A stretch of 64,000 nucleotides of DNA, from contig NZ_MSCH01000003.1 of NCBI RefSeq assembly GCF_002954545.1, positions 1,837,991 to 1,901,990 of the forward strand, read 5' to 3'. The notes beneath the pieces are model-generated. The model had not been told where the DNA came from. It searched no databases and worked only from the letters and a program-made list of their open reading frames with translations. A program made the position numbers and the translations under genes. This stretch comes from Psychrosphaera saromensis (GTDB lineage: Bacteria; Pseudomonadota; Gammaproteobacteria; Enterobacterales; Alteromonadaceae). Shown here in pieces: positions 17,677 through 26,209 of this stretch (position 1 is its first letter; each line of letters opens with the position of its first letter).

Positions 17677-18879
17677 ATGCGAGCAACAAAATACTTACCG
17701 ATTTTAATATCATCTTTAGCGGTTACTTTTACTGCGAATACCAAAGCCGTTACCGTATCCGAGCATGCGTTACGCTTAGCGCAAGAAACGATCATTGTTG
17801 ACAGCCATATTGACGTGCCTTACCGAATGCATAAAAAATGGGTAGATGTAACTAAGGCAACAGAGGGAGGGGACTTTGATTACCCTAGAGCTGTTGCTGG
17901 TGGTTTAAATGCACCATTTATGTCTATTTATATTCCAGCAACTTACGAAGCTGAAGGCAAAGACTTTGGGGTTCAACTGGCTCACCAGTTAATTGATTCT
18001 GTTGAGGCAATTGCCAACCGCGCTGAGGACAAATTTGCCGTTGCGTATTCAACAGCCGATGTTTATAAGCAATTTGAACAAGGTAAGATCTCTTTACCTA
18101 TGGGCATGGAAAATGGCAGCCCAATAGCCAATAGCTTTGAAAATTTAGCTATGTTCCATAAACGTGGTATTCGTTACGTTACGCTTTCTCATTCATTATC
18201 TAACCATATCTCTGATTCTTCTTACGATTTACGTCGTCAATGGCATGGCTTAAGTGACTTTGGTAAAAAGTTAATTCCAGAAATGAATCGAATTGGCATG
18301 ATGATCGATATTTCTCATGTATCCGATGATGCATTTTACCAAACGTTAGAACTAACTAAAGCCCCTGTTATAGCATCGCACTCTTCTTTACGTAAATTCA
18401 CTCCAGGGTTTGAGCGTAATATGGATGATGCAATGATTAAAGCTTTGGCTAAAAATGGCGGGGTTATTCAAATCAACTTTGGTTCTAGCTTTGTTTCAGC
18501 AGCTCCTAGGGAGTGGCAAGATAAATTAAAAGCTAAGTATGAAGCTGAAAATACCAAAAGAGGTGAAGAAAAAGCCAAGCGTATAGAAAAGCTGTACAAG
18601 GATAACAATCCATATCCGTTTGCTAGTTTAGATACGGTGTTGGATCACATAGATCACGTTAAAAACTTAGTTGGCATTGATCATATTGGTATTGGTTCTG
18701 ACTATGATGGTGTAGGTGATTCATTGCCTCGTGACCTTAAAGATGTATCTTATTACCCGCAGTTGGTACAAGGTTTACTAGACCGAGGTTATTCAGACAC
18801 TGATATTAAAAAGATATTGTCGGGCAACTTTATGCGAGTCTGGAAAGCGGTTGAGCAGTTAGCACAGTCGCAAAAATAA
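17677..18879 (+). CDS. Membrane dipeptidase (peptidase family M19)
   Basis: Zinc dipeptidase of the renal dipeptidase family, exported. The 400-residue protein has a signal peptide (about residues 1-24). Zinc-site elements are His44 and Asp46 (DSHIDVP), Glu145 (GMENGSPI), and histidines in DISHVSD and IASHSS. GIGSDYDG near the C-terminus is also family-typical. AAGGATTATAATG upstream gives a good ribosome site. It is divergent from FlgO-like lipoprotein 5 and single-gene, ended by a terminator. Likely role: cleaving dipeptides, possibly with D-residues, in the periplasm. Confidence 0.93.
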   Translation: MRATKYLPILISSLAVTFTANTKAVTVSEHALRLAQETIIVDSHIDVPYRMHKKWVDVTKATEGGDFDYPRAVAGGLNAPFMSIYIPATYEAEGKDFGVQLAHQLIDSVEAIANRAEDKFAVAYSTADVYKQFEQGKISLPMGMENGSPIANSFENLAMFHKRGIRYVTLSHSLSNHISDSSYDLRRQWHGLSDFGKKLIPEMNRIGMMIDISHVSDDAFYQTLELTKAPVIASHSSLRKFTPGFERNMDDAMIKALAKNGGVIQINFGSSFVSAAPREWQDKLKAKYEAENTKRGEEKAKRIEKLYKDNNPYPFASLDTVLDHIDHVKNLVGIDHIGIGSDYDGVGDSLPRDLKDVSYYPQLVQGLLDRGYSDTDIKKILSGNFMRVWKAVEQLAQSQK

Positions 18880-18894
18880 ACTCGTTTAACCCAT

Positions 18895-18950
18895 AATAAA
18901 ACCTAACTAGCGCGTTTGTCGTATTAATAAGCTGTTAGGTTTTATTTTAT
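18895..18950 (+). terminator. Terminator after M19 dipeptidase
   Basis: AATAAAACCTAAC (18895-18907) and GTTAGGTTTTATT (18934-18946) form a perfect 13-bp stem with a 26-base loop, followed by TTATCTT. Confidence 0.75.
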
Positions 18951-19216
18951 CTTGAATGTAACGCACTGATTTAGTTGATTAAAGTGTATATATTTTAATT
19001 AACTATTAATAAAACAAGCTTAACCCTAAATACATTCTTAATTTAGGTATTCCCCTATACTGCTTCATTGTTTTTTTATCTATTATGCTTAAGTGCTATC
19101 AAATAACTGTGTGTCTTTTATTTTCGCGACTTTTATAGCTACACTTTTTCTAGCCCAACTTTTATAGCCTAATTCTATTTAGAATTTTTTCTAGCAACGT
19201 AATGAGAACTTAATTT
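18951..19216. other. AT-rich spacer before unknown gene
   Basis: No gene or clear motif is visible. It is strongly AT-rich and presumably contains the promoter of the following gene. Confidence 0.35.
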
Positions 19217-20257
19217 ATGACTTCAATTCATGATTTAGCTAAATGCATATTATTAGATGATGTAAACGACGTGTTTTATCGTAGTTTATGTTTCTCTAAT
19301 TATGCTCGCACTGAATATGATGCTAAATCAGACATAGAAAAGAAGTTAGATACGGCGTTAGAACAAAGACTGGCTAGACAGCTAAATTGGAGTTCATCAA
19401 TCTGTAGCTTAGATGCTGCCACTCATAAGTTCAGCCATTTATTAGAATTGATAATGAAAAATCAATTAACTGAAAGCGGCTTAGTGGCTATGTTGGATGA
19501 TAATTATTGGTTAAAGTCGGCAGTTGAGATTGAACTGGGTCAAGATGTATTTACCTCTGCAATTGAACAAAGTACTTTAGTTACACATTTAGACTCTCAA
19601 TACATAAACAAACGTTTAGCACATATAGCCTGGCGTTATTTTGCTTCTCAAATGAGTGACCAAAATCAGTACCTATTACAACAAGTTGTTGAACTCTCAG
19701 ACTCGTTTGCTGAAAAAACCATGGAAAATGCAAGTGAGCGAAATGAATCACTTGATGAAGATATGGCTTATCATTTAACATTTATAAATTCTTACTCTTT
19801 TGTTGTATTGCTAAAGTTATTCGATAGAGCAGTACAGTCAGTTAAGCATGACGCATTAAATACCACTGCATTTGAATGTGAACAGCAAAGACTGCTAATA
19901 AACCAATACCAGCCTATGGCGATAAGCTTATTAAGCTTTATGGTTTTTGATGAGTTCTTAAAACCTAATGTGCTCGATAATTTGAATTTATCTAGCAGTA
20001 CTAGCTCTAACTTAATTAATGGCGATAAGGCTTTAGATAGTAAGTCTCAAATTTTTGTGATGTCACGTGGCCAAGTTATTGTTGAACGATTAAATAAAAG
20101 TAGTGTTTTAACGGCAAAACAATTAGCTGACTTCACCGCCCAGATGGGCATTAAGTTTGAAGTGAAACAAAATGATTTAGACTTAGATAAGTCTGGCAAA
20201 CTATGGGCTAAGTTATTATCCAGTATCCCAACACTAGCTTCAGCTTCAGCTGCATAA
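19217..20257 (+). CDS. Uncharacterised 346-residue cytosolic protein
   Basis: I do not recognise this protein. It has no signal peptide or membrane segment. It is mostly helical by composition, with several Leu-rich amphipathic stretches (HKFSHLLELIMKNQL, NKRLAHIAWRYFASQM, QYQPMAISLLSFMVFDEFL). A short C-terminal region resembles a beta/alpha fold (KSQIFVMSRGQVIVERL). No catalytic motif stands out. It has isolated transcription, with an upstream terminator and 140 bases before bamE. Codon use is like its neighbours, so it is not obviously foreign. Confidence 0.7.
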   Translation: MTSIHDLAKCILLDDVNDVFYRSLCFSNYARTEYDAKSDIEKKLDTALEQRLARQLNWSSSICSLDAATHKFSHLLELIMKNQLTESGLVAMLDDNYWLKSAVEIELGQDVFTSAIEQSTLVTHLDSQYINKRLAHIAWRYFASQMSDQNQYLLQQVVELSDSFAEKTMENASERNESLDEDMAYHLTFINSYSFVVLLKLFDRAVQSVKHDALNTTAFECEQQRLLINQYQPMAISLLSFMVFDEFLKPNVLDNLNLSSSTSSNLINGDKALDSKSQIFVMSRGQVIVERLNKSSVLTAKQLADFTAQMGIKFEVKQNDLDLDKSGKLWAKLLSSIPTLASASAA

Positions 20258-20397
20258 TTGATTATTACTATTTCGTAAGTATTAAGTAAATTGTGTAACT
20301 AATTTTACCTGCATATATTTATTCTGTTAGTATTACGGAACTTTTTAGGTCTGTTGAGTCAAATAGACTAATCAATTTTGAGATGTAGCAGTATTTT

Positions 20398-20745
20398 ATG
20401 AAACAAATTTTAATTACATTTATCCTTGCCCTTAGTCTTAGTGGTTGTAGTCTTTGGATTTATAAATATGACATAAACCAAGGTAACTACCTTAATCAAG
20501 AAGATGTAAACAAACTTCGAATTAGTATGACTAAAGAACAGGTTCAGTTTGTTTTGGGGACGCCTTTAGCTGAAAATCCATTTAAGTCAGACAAGTGGCA
20601 TTATGTTTATACTAATAAATCTGGCAAAACTGATAAAACCACTCGTAAAGAATTGGTTGTTAGTTTTAATGGTGATTTATTAACGACAGTTAGTGGTGAC
20701 TTTGAGCAACCAGAAGAGTTTAATAAATCTTTGGATGAGAACTAA
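20398..20745 (+). CDS. bamE: BamE (SmpA/OmlA) outer membrane assembly lipoprotein
   Basis: Lipoprotein of the BAM complex that folds outer membrane beta-barrel proteins. The 115-residue protein has lipobox LSGC (Cys17) and the compact BamE fold: YLNQEDVNKLRISMTKEQVQFVLGTPL, then WHYVYTN and LVVSFNGDLLTTVSG. Its place beside ratB-ratA and smpB matches the conserved gammaproteobacterial order. It is convergent with ratB and shares a terminator with it. Confidence 0.93.
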   Translation: MKQILITFILALSLSGCSLWIYKYDINQGNYLNQEDVNKLRISMTKEQVQFVLGTPLAENPFKSDKWHYVYTNKSGKTDKTTRKELVVSFNGDLLTTVSGDFEQPEEFNKSLDEN

Positions 20746-20778
20746 TAATAAATATTATCAGTTAGCATCATCAAGCAT

Positions 20779-20808
20779 AAAAAAACCCAACTCAGTTTGG
20801 GTTTTTTT
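20779..20808. terminator. Bidirectional terminator between bamE and ratB
   Basis: AAAAAAACCCAA and TTGGGTTTTTTT form a symmetric stem with A and T tracts on both flanks, so it can end transcripts from either side. Confidence 0.88.
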
Positions 20809-20848
20809 ATAGAATTTTCATCTGGTGAAACGATGGAGCCAGTATCAA

Positions 20849-21187
20849 TTATTTCTTTCTTGGATTTGGCCTACCACCAGTTACTTTATCAGCTCTACCT
20901 TCTTCAATCGCTTTTTCAGCTCGGCGTTTTCTCACTTCTTTTGGATCCGCAATCAGGGGGCGATAAATCTCTACCCTGTCACCGTCGTTTACAATATCTT
21001 GTAATTTACAGCTACGGTTCCAAATGCCAACTTTATTAACCGTTAGGTCTATTTCTGGATAGGTTTGAGCTATCTTTGAGTTCATAATAACTTGTTCAAC
21101 CGTATTGCCTTTAGGTACTTCTAAAGACAGTAAGGTTTGTTGATGTGGTAAACCATAAACAAGCTCAACTTTGATATTATTACTCAT
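20849..21187 (-). CDS. ratB: RnfH/RatB family ubiquitin-like protein
   Basis: Small RnfH (UPF0125) protein of 112 residues with the beta-grasp pattern VELVYGLPHQQTLLSLEVPKGNTVEQ, VGIWNRS, LQDIVNDGDRVEIYRPL, ending in a basic tail. It starts inside the end of ratA (8-base overlap), the usual ratA-ratB toxin-antitoxin-like arrangement. The function is not firmly established in the family. Some members are encoded in rnf operons, but the rnf operon of this window (52752-59169) lacks one. Confidence 0.88.
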   Translation of the reverse strand: MSNNIKVELVYGLPHQQTLLSLEVPKGNTVEQVIMNSKIAQTYPEIDLTVNKVGIWNRSCKLQDIVNDGDRVEIYRPLIADPKEVRKRRAEKAIEEGRADKVTGGRPNPRKK

Positions 21188-21611
21188 AAACTTTCTTCGC
21201 TCTTTGGGTGAATGCTGAAACCATATTAGCCACTAGATTATTAAAAATACCACCGAATGCTAATTCGATCATCTTAGAGGAAAATTCAAATTCCAAATCT
21301 AGTTCTACTTTACAGGCAAATTGATCTAATTCAGTGAATTTCCAAACGCCAGTTAAGTGCTTAAACGGCCCATTAAGTAATTGCATTTTTATTTCTTTAT
21401 TTGCTGTTAACTCATTTTGGGTGGTAAACCACTTACTAATACCAACCGAGCTGATCAATAACGATCCCTCTACGGTATTTTCATTTATCTGGACGCGTTT
21501 GGAATCCGCGCAGTTAGGAATGAATTGAGGGTATAACTCAATGTCATCAACTAATTTGTACATCTGTTCGCAGCTATACATAACTAACGCACTTCGTGAT
21601 ATGTTTGCCAT
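21180..21611 (-). CDS. ratA: RatA, START/Coq10-like domain protein
   Basis: Small START-like lipid-binding protein of 143 residues. E. coli RatA is reported to interfere with 70S assembly, and relatives bind ubiquinone. Family signatures are YSCEQMYKLVDDIELYPQFIPNC at the N-terminus and FNNLVANMVSAFTQRAKKVYE at the C-terminus. It is divergent from smpB and overlaps ratB, which is standard context. Confidence 0.93.
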   Translation of the reverse strand: MANISRSALVMYSCEQMYKLVDDIELYPQFIPNCADSKRVQINENTVEGSLLISSVGISKWFTTQNELTANKEIKMQLLNGPFKHLTGVWKFTELDQFACKVELDLEFEFSSKMIELAFGGIFNNLVANMVSAFTQRAKKVYE

Positions 21612-21724
21612 AAATATATGTGTTGTCTAATTTTTTTTGTATTCTAACAAAGTAACTAGAAAAATACGTACAAAAAATGGTTATCAATCGTTATACTGAT
21701 GCGGAATCTAATTAAGTAAGAATT

Positions 21725-22204
21725 ATGGCCAAAAAAAAACCAAGTACTCCATCGAATTCGATAGCGTTAAATAAAAAAGCGCGACACGATTATATCTTAG
21801 AAAAGAAGTTTGAAGCTGGTATTCAATTACAAGGTTGGGAAATTAAAAGTATACGTGAAGGTAAAGTTAATATTACCGACACTTATGTATTTTTAAAAAA
21901 TGAAGAAGTTTATTTATTAAACGCTGAAATACAACCATTAAACCAAGCGTCATCACATGTTTTATGTGAGCCTACTCGTCAGCGCAAATTATTGTTAAAG
22001 AAAAAAGAAATTGCGGAATTGATTGGTGCGGTAGAACGTAAAGGTTACACCTTAGTTGCCACAGGCATGTATTGGCAGCGTAACTGGGTGAAAGTTGCAT
22101 TCCATCTTGCCAAAGGTAAACATGATCACGATAAACGTACTGATATCAAGGACCGAGATTGGTCTCGTCAGAAAGAACGTTTGATGAAACATTCAACGCG
22201 ATAA
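21725..22204 (+). CDS. smpB: SsrA-binding protein SmpB
   Basis: tmRNA-binding protein for rescue of stalled ribosomes (trans-translation). The 159-residue protein has the OB-fold core (NKKARHDYILEKKFEAGIQL, GWEIKSIREGKVNITDTYV), LLLKKKEI, and the basic C-terminal tail (KGKHDHDKRTDIKDRDW..RLMKH) that enters the decoding site. No tmRNA gene was noticed nearby. Confidence 0.97.
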   Translation: MAKKKPSTPSNSIALNKKARHDYILEKKFEAGIQLQGWEIKSIREGKVNITDTYVFLKNEEVYLLNAEIQPLNQASSHVLCEPTRQRKLLLKKKEIAELIGAVERKGYTLVATGMYWQRNWVKVAFHLAKGKHDHDKRTDIKDRDWSRQKERLMKHSTR

Positions 22205-22361
22205 CTAAATTTTTTTAAAAATAGTTTGAAATAAAAGTTTAGTTTTGCAGTTCTAATACTAAAGTAACGGAATATATAAATTTTAGGACTTAATCATCGA
22301 TACTATTTTTATACCGGATCCTATTTCGGAAGTTTATGATAACAATGTATTAATAAAGCAA

Positions 22362-22814
22362 TTGATTGAATTTATTAATACATTGTCAGAAATACAATTT
22401 AATGATGGCTTGAATATGAACAGCGGCACTATTGGCGCTCATGTTCGACATGTTGTAGAGCATTATCAAAGCCTCTTACTTGATGCGGATACTATCGATT
22501 ACGATAACCGTTCTCGTAACACTGCGATTGAAACTCAGCCGGCTATGGCTATCAATTCGTTAAATTCAATCATCTTTGAGTTGCAAAAACTTATCGCAGA
22601 TAAAGCGGTTGATGTTTTGTGCAGTACAAACACAGCTCCTCAAACAAACCCAACTACAAGTAGCTTACGACGAGAGTTAGTGTTTGTTCATAGTCATACA
22701 ACGCACCACATGGCCATTATTCGTATTTTAGCGCTTTCAATGATGTTACCTATAAGTATGAACTTTGGTAAAGCTGCGTCTACGCAGAAGTTTGAGCATA
22801 ATGTGCAGTCTTAA
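22362..22814 (+). CDS. DinB-like domain protein
   Basis: Four-helix-bundle metal-binding protein of the DinB/YfiT type. Probable metal histidines are in AHVRHVVEHY and HSHTTHHMAII. This TTG start lacks a ribosome site. The frame stays open upstream to 22287, coding plausible residues (IDTIFIPDPISEVYDNN), with AGGA at 22285-22288 but no ATG, GTG or TTG. The native start is therefore uncertain and may be a rare codon such as ATC at 22293 or 22296. That would put the first conserved His near position 50, as usual for the fold. The end overlaps the next gene by 14 bases. Confidence 0.78.
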   Translation: MIEFINTLSEIQFNDGLNMNSGTIGAHVRHVVEHYQSLLLDADTIDYDNRSRNTAIETQPAMAINSLNSIIFELQKLIADKAVDVLCSTNTAPQTNPTTSSLRRELVFVHSHTTHHMAIIRILALSMMLPISMNFGKAASTQKFEHNVQS

Positions 22815-23598
22815 TTGGCGTAAGTTTGAATCTCATATTTCTATCGCGTTTAATCGTGATGAATCGGTTGATCGAGCAAAAGCTGAAATCCCTCATTTGT
22901 TTAACGATGGCACTGTTAATTTTTTAATGCCTAGAGATCCTGCTGGGAATGGAAGTTGGTTAGCGGTTAATCAATGCGGGTTTGTATTTTTATTGCTTAA
23001 TGATTACCAAGGGCAATTAAAAAGTACAGAGCACGAGCTGATCTCAAGAGGGTTGTTAATCCGCGGGTTAGCGAGTTGCCGTTCATTACAAGAAATCACT
23101 AAGTTTGTGGCAAATATAGACTTAACTAAGTCACAACCGTTTTACCTAGTGATGATAAGCATGGAAAAACAAATTTGCTGGCATTATGACGGGATAAAAA
23201 CTGAATTAGTTGCAGGTACATTACCAGAACAAATCTATTCGTCAGGGCATGCAGACGCAGAAGAAATTATTAAATTAAGAAAACAGCATGTGTCTTCTTT
23301 AAATATAGAGAATGATGATGATTTAATTAAATTACATAAGTCCCATCAGCCGCAGCCAAATAATTCAGTCGACAACTTAGCAGACAATTTAGGCGATTCA
23401 ATTAATAGTTTAGAACTAGTCGATGATGAGCTGAAAGTAGGGGATTTGAAATACCCTATTTGTATGCATAGGGAAGACGCTAAGACTCAATCATTAACTC
23501 ATATTATATTAATGGATCATGTAGTCAAAATGAAGTATTGGAATGGTCAGCCATGTTCGACCGACCATTTCTTTTATTCAGGTCTAACTCTGAGTTAA
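22801..23598 (+). CDS. NRDE (TANGO2-like) family protein
   Basis: Member of the NRDE/TANGO2 family, thought to have an Ntn-hydrolase-like fold; its substrate is not known. ATG 22801 is chosen so that Cys2 (MCSLNW) follows the initiator, as in the family, rather than an ATG 36 bases upstream. Signature motifs are IAFNRDES (about 18-25), DPAGNGSWLAVNQCGFVFLLLNDY, RGLLIRGLA and the C-terminal SLTHIILM. A Gln/Asn/Asp-rich stretch near residues 175-205 looks like a loop insertion. It is translationally coupled to the DinB-like gene. Confidence 0.85.
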   Translation: MCSLNWRKFESHISIAFNRDESVDRAKAEIPHLFNDGTVNFLMPRDPAGNGSWLAVNQCGFVFLLLNDYQGQLKSTEHELISRGLLIRGLASCRSLQEITKFVANIDLTKSQPFYLVMISMEKQICWHYDGIKTELVAGTLPEQIYSSGHADAEEIIKLRKQHVSSLNIENDDDLIKLHKSHQPQPNNSVDNLADNLGDSINSLELVDDELKVGDLKYPICMHREDAKTQSLTHIILMDHVVKMKYWNGQPCSTDHFFYSGLTLS

Positions 23599-23641
23599 AC
23601 CGTATTCCTCGCAAAATAGGCAGCGCTAAACACCTTAATGC

Positions 23642-25237
23642 TTATCCTGCACATCGATTGTAAAATAATTCAATATCATTAAAAGAAGTTGCCATAATCA
23701 TATGACTATCTACAGCTAAGCCAGTTGTTGTTTCGGTTAGCGTTACTTTCCCCCCAGCTAAGCTGCTAGAGGTTCGAGTAAATGTAATCGATGCATGATC
23801 ATCAGCCTCAACAGATGTGAAAGACCCTTGACACTCTACTACTTTCCAAGTGTATTCAGGTACTTCGTTAGACCAGCGCAGTTTAGCTGTAAAAGTAACT
23901 GAATCTAAGAAGGTATCAGCAGTACCAATAATGGCTAATGACGTAACTACATCACTAAAGTCTTTTGCATTAAACTCATAATTTTGTTCATCACTACAGC
24001 TAGTTAAGTTACCCGTTGAAGATATTTGCTGTTCTTCTTCATCGCTAACTGCGGTGGAACATGTGTAATCATCAACCGCGACTATAGTCAGTTCATGATC
24101 GCCTGCACGGCTAGGTGAAGCATAAGAAAGTATATATAAGCCATCTTCATAGGTTTTAACTCTGGTGAACGTATCGGCTAGTACATCAGATAATTCATCA
24201 AAGTTAGACTCAGTAAATATATTGTTTATAGAGGTGAATTTTGCTAATTCTGCGGTGTCAGTTTCAGTACCAATTGCAATGAAATAGATGTCTTTGTCTT
24301 GTGTTGATTCCAACACTTCGTCTTCAGACACTATGCTTGACGTATCATTACCATCGGTGAATACAATTAAACTACCGTAGCTAATTTGCTCTAATGAAAT
24401 TTCATTCTCCCATAATTCACTGCCTGTTTTTATTGCGCCATTCAAGTTGGTTGAATTACCACCAACCTCAATTGCATCTAAAACAGTCAATAATTCGCTC
24501 ACGTCTTGGCTTTGCTCTATTAGCGTAGTGACTGAGCTGTCGAAGGTGAGCAAAGAGATGTATTGATTTGTGGTTAACTTAGACTCATTTGTTACTGGGT
24601 CAACAAGAACACCTTTAATGGTGTCGATAACTTGTTGTAACTCATCATCATCCAAAGATGCACTGATATCGATAGCAAATACGGTTGTGTATTCGGCATT
24701 AAAATCTTTAACTTGTTCGATTTCTAAAAAGGACTCACTTGGAGATATAGATGAACCATCTTCTAACACATTAATAAATTGTAAAAGATTGTCATTCGTC
24801 AGGCTATCTAAGGCTAATTCTGTATAGCGGTCTACCAAATGAAAAGCAAAAGTGATCACGGAAGGGTCTTCAACATTAAATGCCAAACCATTTAAATGGT
24901 AAGCAGAAAAGTCTGTGCCATTACAATTTATTTCAATGGAATCAACATCAATATTGGATGTACCAGTATTATTAGTAATACTGCAATTTAATTCGTTAGA
25001 ACTGTTAACAATTGAAACCGAGTAACTTTCTGAGTCAGTTACTCGAGTTTTTGCAGTAAACACGCCATTGTTGGTAAAGACTTCATCAGCACCATTAATG
25101 GATAAAGTAATATCACCGCTTAATCCAGAGATTGAACCACCAACACTATATGTGCCTGAGAACTCGTCGTCTGAATCGTCAGAACTACATCCTTGTAATA
25201 ATGCTGCAACTAGTAATGCGGAGAGTAATTTTTGCAT
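23642..25237 (-). CDS. VWA-domain lipoprotein
   Basis: Lipoprotein of 531 residues with lipobox LLQGC and an acidic Ser/Asp linker, then a von Willebrand A domain from about residue 170. The metal-ion-dependent adhesion site is complete: DISAS, a Thr in GNSTNLN, and FTDGND. The C-terminal part is beta-rich with cysteine pairs (YTCSTA, LTSCSD, VECQG, NRCAG), consistent with periplasmic or surface location. It is the second gene after the TcpQ-like gene (27-base gap). Likely a protein-binding surface or envelope factor; the ligand is unknown. Confidence 0.85.
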   Translation of the reverse strand: MQKLLSALLVAALLQGCSSDDSDDEFSGTYSVGGSISGLSGDITLSINGADEVFTNNGVFTAKTRVTDSESYSVSIVNSSNELNCSITNNTGTSNIDVDSIEINCNGTDFSAYHLNGLAFNVEDPSVITFAFHLVDRYTELALDSLTNDNLLQFINVLEDGSSISPSESFLEIEQVKDFNAEYTTVFAIDISASLDDDELQQVIDTIKGVLVDPVTNESKLTTNQYISLLTFDSSVTTLIEQSQDVSELLTVLDAIEVGGNSTNLNGAIKTGSELWENEISLEQISYGSLIVFTDGNDTSSIVSEDEVLESTQDKDIYFIAIGTETDTAELAKFTSINNIFTESNFDELSDVLADTFTRVKTYEDGLYILSYASPSRAGDHELTIVAVDDYTCSTAVSDEEEQQISSTGNLTSCSDEQNYEFNAKDFSDVVTSLAIIGTADTFLDSVTFTAKLRWSNEVPEYTWKVVECQGSFTSVEADDHASITFTRTSSSLAGGKVTLTETTTGLAVDSHMIMATSFNDIELFYNRCAG

Positions 25238-25264
25238 TTTAATACCTTGTTAATTAATAACGTT

Positions 25265-25942
25265 TTAATTTAAACCTAACTTCTGACGAGCTTTATAATC
25301 TTCTTCTCTACGCTTATCAAGAGCTAAACGTCTTTTAGAAATAGTGAGTATACAAGAGTCAGTAACATATGCATCGGGGTTATCTGTAATAACAATAGCG
25401 CGTTCGGTTGGACAGAAGTAACCTTTAACATCACCTTCATAATCATTGCCAATGGTTTTAGATATTCTTTCAACCAACTCTTTGAAATTAACATTCTCAA
25501 CAAAATGGTTCTTGATTATATAGTCGTGTTCTAAGTCCCAAATAACCTCAACACCTTCGCTATTACCAAACACTTCTAATGCCGTTTTTAATGTTTCATT
25601 CTCTCTAAAACTTCGGCGCTTCTGTTCACCTTTCCAATTAGGGCTAACCGGTTCAACTAAAAAACGTCGATTTTCTAATTTCTGGCTAACAGATTCTGTT
25701 TTCGGAGGTAGTTGAATAGTATATTCATCTAATTGAGTTGCGCCCGGCATAAATGATTGTCTAAACGTAGAGTAAAATTTTGCCACGCCATCAGCCATTT
25801 CATGGGTTGTTTTATTTGGGTCTCGAATGATTTCTAATCCCCAATACACAATTGCAACGATAAGGGCTATTAGTGTTGCAGGCAACAATAGCTTCAGCAT
25901 CAATTTTGATTTTTTTTCTGGCGGTGTATTTGTATCTGGCAT
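25265..25942 (-). CDS. TcpQ-domain-like membrane-anchored protein
   Basis: 225-residue protein with a short cytosolic N-terminus, one membrane helix (about 14-36, LMLKLLLPATLIALIVAIVYWG) and a periplasmic region. Residues about 110-170 resemble the TcpQ/PilL-type domain (RRSFRENETLKTALEVFG, EVIWDLEHDYIIKN, FKELVERISKTIG), which in other systems binds peptidoglycan or secretin partners. A basic C-terminal helix (SKRRLALDKRREEDYKARQ) is unusual. It precedes the VWA lipoprotein gene in an apparent two-gene operon. No pilus or secretin gene is adjacent. Confidence 0.7.
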   Translation of the reverse strand: MPDTNTPPEKKSKLMLKLLLPATLIALIVAIVYWGLEIIRDPNKTTHEMADGVAKFYSTFRQSFMPGATQLDEYTIQLPPKTESVSQKLENRRFLVEPVSPNWKGEQKRRSFRENETLKTALEVFGNSEGVEVIWDLEHDYIIKNHFVENVNFKELVERISKTIGNDYEGDVKGYFCPTERAIVITDNPDAYVTDSCILTISKRRLALDKRREEDYKARQKLGLN

Positions 25943-26165
25943 AGAAATATCTCGTTTAGAAATTAATATAAAGACTTCGGGCTTTCCGGCGGTCTCGTTT
26001 TAAAGCTGCGATGTACCCACATGTATTGCTCTTGGCTTTTTAATAGGGTTTGTTGTAACGACTTACGGTTCAACAAATTTACCAAAATGAATACCAATAA
26101 ATAAAGTTATATATATCTGCTAATTAATAGTACCTCAGTTACTGAGGGAATTTAATCAGAAGACG

Positions 26166-26190
26166 AAAAAAAACGGAGGCAAGCTCCGTT
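26166..26190 (-). terminator. Terminator of tolC
   Basis: On the minus strand AAAACGGAG and CTCCGTTTT form a 9-bp stem with a 5-base loop, followed by a run of T. It lies 20 bases after the tolC stop. Confidence 0.9.
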
Positions 26191-26209
26191 TTATTTACTT
26201 AGGCGTGAA

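Noticed and set aside
20797-21039. Plus-strand open frame opposite ratB
   Set aside because: Begins within the bidirectional terminator T-tract and is antisense to ratB; no family resemblance.
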